In this document: one piece after another, positions 59,444-64,000 of the stretch | Position numbering within the stretch: position 1 is the first letter of the stretch | Layout of the letters: each line of letters starts with the position of its first letter | Assembly (NCBI RefSeq): GCF_002812805.1 | Contig: NZ_NMUM01000040.1 | Span: 124,001-188,000 of the forward strand | Length of the DNA: 64,000 bases | From: Microbacterium lacus | Lineage (GTDB): Bacteria > Actinomycetota > Actinomycetes > Actinomycetales > Microbacteriaceae | Reading direction: 5' to 3' | Program-made: the position numbers and the translations under genes | The notes under the pieces: generated by a model | Database searches by the model: none | What the model saw: the letters and a program-made list of their open reading frames with translations, nothing else | Told to the model about the DNA's origin: nothing

Positions 59444-60295
59444 TCAGCGCCCGGAAGTAGGCCCGGCCGGACGGCCCGTCACGAGCGACGCGAGTGTCGG
59501 TCGCCAATGGCGTGAGACATACTCGACCGCTTCGTCCACACCCAGCGCGCGGGTGGAGTTGCCGACGCGCACCCACAGGTCGGTGGAGGGTCCCCCGTCG
59601 CGTGGCGCGGTCAAGAAGACCGGCTTCGGCGACGGCGGGCAGTTGAGGGCGCACACCGTGCCCGCATCCGCGAGCGCCGCGAACTGGATGTGCGGCAGCG
59701 CAGCGGCGTTGCGCCCCACGAGAGTCGAGAGCAGGTCGCGCAGCCAGAGCTCGAACCGGTCGTGGTCGGGTGTGCGAAGGGTCGAAAGGTCCCGTTCCAG
59801 GCCCCGCACGACACCGTCATCGCTCGCACCGATCACGAGAACCCCGCCATTGCTGTTCAAGAAGGCGGCGACGGTCTTCGCGATCGCGAGCTCCATCCGC
59901 GGGTCCTTCTTGTGCTCGCGGACGTTCCATCGTGCGGTCTCTTTGAACTCCACGTGGTCGGATTCGCCCGCAACGAGCAGAGCCGCCACATCGACGTCGC
60001 CGTAGTTCGGGCGGATGAACGCGGCAATCGACGCCGCGACGAACGTGAGCCCGATGCTCGACCCGAAGGCGAGCAGGAGGGTCGTCGGCATCCACAGGTA
60101 CTGACCGTAGAAGAGCAGTCCCGCCAGGAGGAGCCCGACGCTGATGCCGAGCAGCGAGATCACGGCCATCGTCGTCAGGCCTAGGCGCAGTCGACGACCG
60201 AACAGCCGACGCACGACCCACGCGACCGCGTAAGCGAAGGCGAGCGCGATGGGCAGGGCGATCGCGAACTCGACGAGGAGGGGACTTGCAGGCAT
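59444..60295 (-). CDS. Membrane-anchored AlbA_2 (Schlafen-type) domain protein
   Basis: A 283-residue protein. Residues 5-100 carry three membrane helices (VEFAIALPIALAFAYAVAWV, LTTMAVISLLGISVGLLLAG and one more). The rest is an AlbA_2 domain: ESDHVEFKETARWN, KTVAAFLNSNGGVLVIGASD and DGVVRGLERD. AlbA_2 domains occur in nucleic-acid-linked and defence-related proteins, but the membrane-anchored type is uncharacterised. The start at 60295 is preferred over the upstream open frame, which overlaps the NUDIX gene. Confidence 0.85.
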   Translation of the reverse strand: MPASPLLVEFAIALPIALAFAYAVAWVVRRLFGRRLRLGLTTMAVISLLGISVGLLLAGLLFYGQYLWMPTTLLLAFGSSIGLTFVAASIAAFIRPNYGDVDVAALLVAGESDHVEFKETARWNVREHKKDPRMELAIAKTVAAFLNSNGGVLVIGASDDGVVRGLERDLSTLRTPDHDRFELWLRDLLSTLVGRNAAALPHIQFAALADAGTVCALNCPPSPKPVFLTAPRDGGPSTDLWVRVGNSTRALGVDEAVEYVSRHWRPTLASLVTGRPAGPTSGR

Positions 60296-60311
60296 CCGCT
60301 GTGGGCCCGAC

Positions 60312-60977
60312 TCAGCGCAGGGCGCCGACGCTCGCCAGCGCCAGGCGGACGAGCGTGCCGCGACCACCTTCCATCTCGGCGGCGAGCGCGTCGGACGCGG
60401 CCTCTTCTGGCGACATCCACGTGACCTCGAGCGCATCCTGGCGGGGCTCGCACGTCCCGGTCACGGGCACGACGAAGGCGAGCGACACCGCGTGCTGACG
60501 ATCATCGTGGAACGCGGTGACACCGGGTATCGGCAGGTACTCGGCGACCGTGAAGGGCGTCACCTGAGGAGGCAGCAGGGGGAAGGCCATCGGGCCGAGG
60601 TCGTTCTCGAGGTGGCGGAAAAGCGCGTCCCGCACCGTCTCGCCATGCCGTACACGGCCACTGACGAGCGAACGGGTGATCTCGCCGACCGGTGTGGCGC
60701 GCAGCAGGATGCCAACCTCGGTCACGGAGCCCACGCCATCCGTCCGCACGGGCACGGCCTCGACATAGAGCATCGGCAGCCGGCGCCGTGCCTCGGCGAG
60801 CTCGACCTCGCTCAGCCAGCCGGGATTCGCCGCGCTTCCCGTCGTCGGCGATCCGAACGAACCGTCGTCGCGCGGATCGCTCGAGCGTCCGAACGACGCT
60901 CCCATGCCGCTCAGCCGATCGGGCCCCTCGGGGCCGTCGTCTTCGGAGGGATCGGGGTCAGGTGTGCGCACCGGCAT
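60312..60977 (-). CDS. NUDIX-type protein of the DUF4916 kind
   Basis: A 221-residue protein. After a disordered N-terminus of about 50 residues, the segment LPMLYVEAVPVRTDGVGSVT, SLVSGRVRHGETVRDALFRH and LENDLGPMAFPLLPPQVTPF match actinobacterial NUDIX-like proteins of the DUF4916 type. The classical GX5EX7REUXEE box is degenerate (GETVRDALFRHLENDLG), so hydrolase activity is uncertain. It lies 16 bp before the AlbA_2 gene, probably in the same transcript. Confidence 0.85.
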   Translation of the reverse strand: MPVRTPDPDPSEDDGPEGPDRLSGMGASFGRSSDPRDDGSFGSPTTGSAANPGWLSEVELAEARRRLPMLYVEAVPVRTDGVGSVTEVGILLRATPVGEITRSLVSGRVRHGETVRDALFRHLENDLGPMAFPLLPPQVTPFTVAEYLPIPGVTAFHDDRQHAVSLAFVVPVTGTCEPRQDALEVTWMSPEEAASDALAAEMEGGRGTLVRLALASVGALR

Positions 60978-61144
60978 GTCTCTTGTATACCTCAGCCGTC
61001 CGCGCGACCCCGTACATGCGAGAGGAACGGTGGGACGGATGTGTCGGATGTGACACCTGCGGCGCCCCTTCAGTCCCGTGGGTCACTACGTTCCTCCGAG
61101 ATGTCCGCTCTCGTGGTGTCGGCGGGGTTTGCGAGGATGGGGGC

Positions 61145-61837
61145 ATGTCGCCCGAGTCGCCGTCGCCCGAGCCGTCCACCACGCCTTCGCTCGAACCGCC
61201 GCACCTCGATGCCGATGCGGCGCTCTGGTCGGATGCTCCGGCCGGGCGTCCGCTGCTGGTGCTGCTGCACGGCTACGGCTCGGATGAACGCGACCTTTTT
61301 GGTCTGGTGCCGCATCTGCCGCCCGCCTTCGTCTTCGCGGCGCCCCGCGCTCCCCTGACCCCGCCGTGGCCGGCTCCCGGGTACTCGTGGTACCCCCTCG
61401 ACGGCCTGAACGGCCGAGACTCCGCGACCGTCACGCGGGCGGCCGAGCGACTCTGCGCCTGGCTCGACGAGCACGCGGCCGGGGCGACATCGATCGGCCT
61501 TCTCGGGTTCTCCCAGGGCGCGGCCATAGCCCTGCAGGCGCTGCGACTGCAGCCGGAACGGTTCGCCTTCGCGGTCAACCTCAGCGGCTACGCCAGCGCC
61601 GGAGCGCTTCCCGGCGACGAGGTACTCGCCGTCACCAAGCCCCCGGTGTTCTGGGGCCGCGGAACACATGACGACGTCATCCCCGAACCGCTCATCGCGC
61701 AGACGACCGCCTGGCTACCCGAGCACAGCACCCTCAGCGGATCGGTCTACCCCGGCCTGACGCACAGCGTCTCGCAGACCGAGCTGGACGACGTGACGGC
61801 CTTTCTCGAGGCGCGCCTGAAGCAGCTCTCGACCTGA
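61145..61837 (+). CDS. Phospholipase/carboxylesterase-type alpha/beta hydrolase
   Basis: A 230-residue hydrolase of the carboxylesterase 2 type. The nucleophile Ser is in LLGFSQGAAIALQ, the oxyanion region in LVLLHGYGSDERDLFGLV, the acid in GTHDDVIP and the His in PGLTHSVS. The start at 61145 follows a GGGGGC stretch; the in-frame extension upstream is not supported. Substrate unknown. Confidence 0.9.
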   Translation: MSPESPSPEPSTTPSLEPPHLDADAALWSDAPAGRPLLVLLHGYGSDERDLFGLVPHLPPAFVFAAPRAPLTPPWPAPGYSWYPLDGLNGRDSATVTRAAERLCAWLDEHAAGATSIGLLGFSQGAAIALQALRLQPERFAFAVNLSGYASAGALPGDEVLAVTKPPVFWGRGTHDDVIPEPLIAQTTAWLPEHSTLSGSVYPGLTHSVSQTELDDVTAFLEARLKQLST

Positions 61838-61899
61838 CCCTCCCCCGCGGCCAGCGCAAGACCCGAGCCGATGTCGGTGCGGGGGACGAAGATGGACAG

Positions 61900-64000
61900 A
61901 TGGCCGATGTCTGGGCGAAATTCGGTCCTGCCACGCAGGACTGGTTTCGTGGCGCCTTCCTCGAGCCCACTCCCGCGCAGGTCGGCGCGTGGGATGCGAT
62001 CTCTGCCGGGCGGCACGCGCTCGTCGTCGCGCCGACCGGCTCGGGCAAGACCCTGTCCGCCTTCCTCTGGGCGATCGACCGGGTCTTCCGCGAGAAGCCA
62101 CTCGAGGCGGAGCCCCGCGCGGGCGGGCGGAGAAAACGGGCGGATGCCCCGCAGCCGACCACGGGCATCCTCTACATCTCTCCGCTGAAGGCGCTGGGCG
62201 TCGACGTGGAGCGCAACCTGCGTTCGCCGCTCGTGGGCATCGCCCAGTCGGCACGTCGGCTGGGCATCGCTCTGCCCGACGTCACGGTCGGCGTGCGCTC
62301 GGGCGATACGCCGTCGAACGAGCGGCGACGACTGGTGCAGGATCCGCCCGACATCCTGATCACCACCCCCGAATCGCTCTACCTGATGCTCACGAGCCAG
62401 GCGGGCGAGACGCTGCGGGGCGTGCACACTGTCATCGTCGACGAGGTTCACGCCGTCGCGGCCACCAAACGCGGAGCGCACCTGGCGGTCAGCCTCGAGC
62501 GACTCGACGCCATGCTCGAGCATCCGGCGCAGCGCATCGGGCTGTCGGCGACCGTCCGCCCGATCGACGAGGTCGCTCGGTTCCTCGGCGGCGCGGCGCC
62601 CGTCGACATCGTGGCGCCCCCCGCATCGAAGACCTTCGATCTGCGCGTGACCGTGCCGATCGACGACATGCTCAATCCCCCACCCCCGCCCGGTTCGGGC
62701 GCGCCGGGCTCGGGTGGGAGTGGGTCGGGCGGTCCGGATGGCGGAACGGATGGTTCGGGTTCCGCCAACGCCCGGGATCCGGACAGCCGTGGCACCGACG
62801 ACACCGGCAACGGCGGCGATGCCGGCGACGGCGACGGCGACGGACCGGACTGGTACAACGCCGACAGCCGCCTGCGCCCCGAAGCGACCGAGATGACGGG
62901 GTCGGTCTGGCCGCACGTCGAAGAGGCGATCGTCGACCGCATCCTCGAGAACCGCTCGACCATCGTCTTCTCGAACTCCCGCCGACTGGCCGAGCGCCTG
63001 ACCGGTCGGCTCAACGAGATCTACGCCGAGAGGCTCGGGCTCGAACTCCCCGACCCCGCCGTGCCCGCAGCCGTGATGGCTCAGGCGGGCTCGACCGCCG
63101 GCGCCGATCCGGTGCTCGCCCGCGCGCACCACGGTTCGGTGTCGAAGGAGCAGCGCGCTCAGGTCGAAGAAGAGCTGAAGGCCGGTCGTCTGCGGTGCGT
63201 CGTCGCGACCAGCAGCCTCGAGCTCGGTATCGACATGGGCGCGGTCGACCTCGTCATCCAGGTCGAGTCGCCGCCATCGGCCGCGAGCGGGCTGCAGCGG
63301 ATCGGGCGCGCCGGGCATCAGGTCGGCGAGGTCAGCCGCGCGTTCCTGTTCCCCAAGCACCGCGCCGACGTCCTGCACACGGCGATCGTCACCGAGCGGA
63401 TGCTGGCCGGACGCATCGAGTCGATCTCGGTGCCGCAGAATCCGCTCGACATCCTGGCGCAGCAAACCGTCGCGGCGTGCGCGCTCGGGGCGATCAACGT
63501 CGAGGACTGGTACGAGTCGGTGCGCAAGAGCGCCCCGTTCCGCACGCTGCCGCGATCGGCCTACGAGGCCACACTCGACCTGTTAGCCGGCCGCTACCCC
63601 TCGGACGAGTTCGCCGAACTCCGGCCTCGCGTGGTTTGGGACCGCGACGCCGGCACACTGACGGGGCGCCCCGGCGCTCAGCGCCTCGCGGTGACGAGCG
63701 GCGGGACGATCCCGGACCGCGGTCTGTTCGGCGTCTTCGTCGCGGGTGAATCACGGGGCGGTCGCGTCGGCGAGCTCGACGAAGAGATGGTCTACGAGTC
63801 GCGCGTCAACGACGTCTTCACCCTTGGCACGACGAGCTGGCGGATCGTCGAGATCACTCACGATCGGGTCAATGTCGTGCCGGCCTTCGGGCAGCCGGGC
63901 AAGCTGCCGTTCTGGCATGGTGATGGGCTGGGACGCCCCGCCGAACTCGGCGAGGCGCTCGGAAAGTTCTCAAAAGACCTGTCCGAGGCGACACCCGACG
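61900..64000 (+). CDS. lhr: Lhr-type superfamily 2 ATP-dependent helicase (5' part)
   Basis: The first 700 codons of a large helicase that runs off the right edge. Motif I VVAPTGSGKTLSAFLWAI, motif II IVDEVHAVAATKRGAHLAV, motif III GLSATVRP, and motifs V/VI TSSLELGIDMGAVDLVIQ and SGLQRIGRAGHQVG are intact. It translocates 3'-5' on single-stranded DNA and is linked to repair. Between the two RecA-like domains lies a low-complexity insert rich in Gly, Ser, Asp and Pro (62683-62867). The start ATG at 61900 is the only reasonable one; there is no strong ribosome site. Confidence 0.93.
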   Translation, partial: MADVWAKFGPATQDWFRGAFLEPTPAQVGAWDAISAGRHALVVAPTGSGKTLSAFLWAIDRVFREKPLEAEPRAGGRRKRADAPQPTTGILYISPLKALGVDVERNLRSPLVGIAQSARRLGIALPDVTVGVRSGDTPSNERRRLVQDPPDILITTPESLYLMLTSQAGETLRGVHTVIVDEVHAVAATKRGAHLAVSLERLDAMLEHPAQRIGLSATVRPIDEVARFLGGAAPVDIVAPPASKTFDLRVTVPIDDMLNPPPPPGSGAPGSGGSGSGGPDGGTDGSGSANARDPDSRGTDDTGNGGDAGDGDGDGPDWYNADSRLRPEATEMTGSVWPHVEEAIVDRILENRSTIVFSNSRRLAERLTGRLNEIYAERLGLELPDPAVPAAVMAQAGSTAGADPVLARAHHGSVSKEQRAQVEEELKAGRLRCVVATSSLELGIDMGAVDLVIQVESPPSAASGLQRIGRAGHQVGEVSRAFLFPKHRADVLHTAIVTERMLAGRIESISVPQNPLDILAQQTVAACALGAINVEDWYESVRKSAPFRTLPRSAYEATLDLLAGRYPSDEFAELRPRVVWDRDAGTLTGRPGAQRLAVTSGGTIPDRGLFGVFVAGESRGGRVGELDEEMVYESRVNDVFTLGTTSWRIVEITHDRVNVVPAFGQPGKLPFWHGDGLGRPAELGEALGKFSKDLSEATPD

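Overview
The window is chromosomal DNA from a high-GC Gram-positive actinobacterium. The ribosomal and RNA polymerase protein sequences, the GTG/TTG starts and the gene order point to Microbacteriaceae, most likely Microbacterium or a close relative; the genus is inferred and not proven here. Nearly every long reading frame opposite a real gene is a GC artefact.

Layout. Positions 1-10135 (minus strand) hold secY (partial) and the complete S10-spc ribosomal protein cluster from rpsJ to rplO. It is very compact, with many ATGA and TAATG junctions. A strong promoter at 10435-10463 starts a structured leader of about 290 nt in front of rpsJ. Positions 10496-14808 are an accessory interval: a tandem array of a 21-22 bp repeat, an IS256-family element that has replaced the last codons of a nuclease-like gene, a small Rv0909-like protein and an AraC-type regulator. 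Positions 14894-19299 (minus) are the str cluster rpsL-rpsG-fusA-tuf with its own promoter. Positions 19610-33597 (minus) are a seven-gene, mostly translationally coupled operon: a Ser/Thr kinase, a 2001-residue membrane-anchored Ig-like/Fn3 protein, a MoxR ATPase, a DUF58 protein, a transglutaminase-like protein lacking its catalytic Cys and His, an FHA protein and a small membrane protein. Positions 33777-36870 are small membrane and secreted proteins of unknown function. Positions 37114-44747 (minus) are rpoC, rpoB and their promoter.

From 45059 on the genes are mixed accessory and housekeeping: 5-oxoprolinase PxpA and a PxpB-PxpC fusion, a spermidine-synthase-like methyltransferase, a TPR-like protein, an SprT-like metalloprotein, a PAP2/diacylglycerol-kinase fusion, a second identical IS256-family copy in the opposite orientation, an SRPBCC protein, an Lrp regulator divergent from a DUF6421 gene, threonine aldolase, a leaderless RelB/RelE-type toxin-antitoxin pair followed by a decayed copy of the threonine aldolase 3' end, a DivIVA-like coiled-coil protein, an AlbA_2 membrane protein, a NUDIX protein, a carboxylesterase and the first 700 codons of an Lhr-type helicase.

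Most unusual signals: (1) a dispersed intergenic family of short tandem arrays with core CGAGGGTGCCCGTT, 21 units at five loci, all with a 20-22 bp period; (2) an S10-operon leader with mutually exclusive pairings; (3) the kinase/giant Ig protein/pseudo-transglutaminase operon; (4) two identical IS copies with intact, different 8-bp target duplications, one of which swaps a host protein's C-terminus; (5) a toxin-antitoxin module bracketed by a partial duplication of the threonine aldolase gene.
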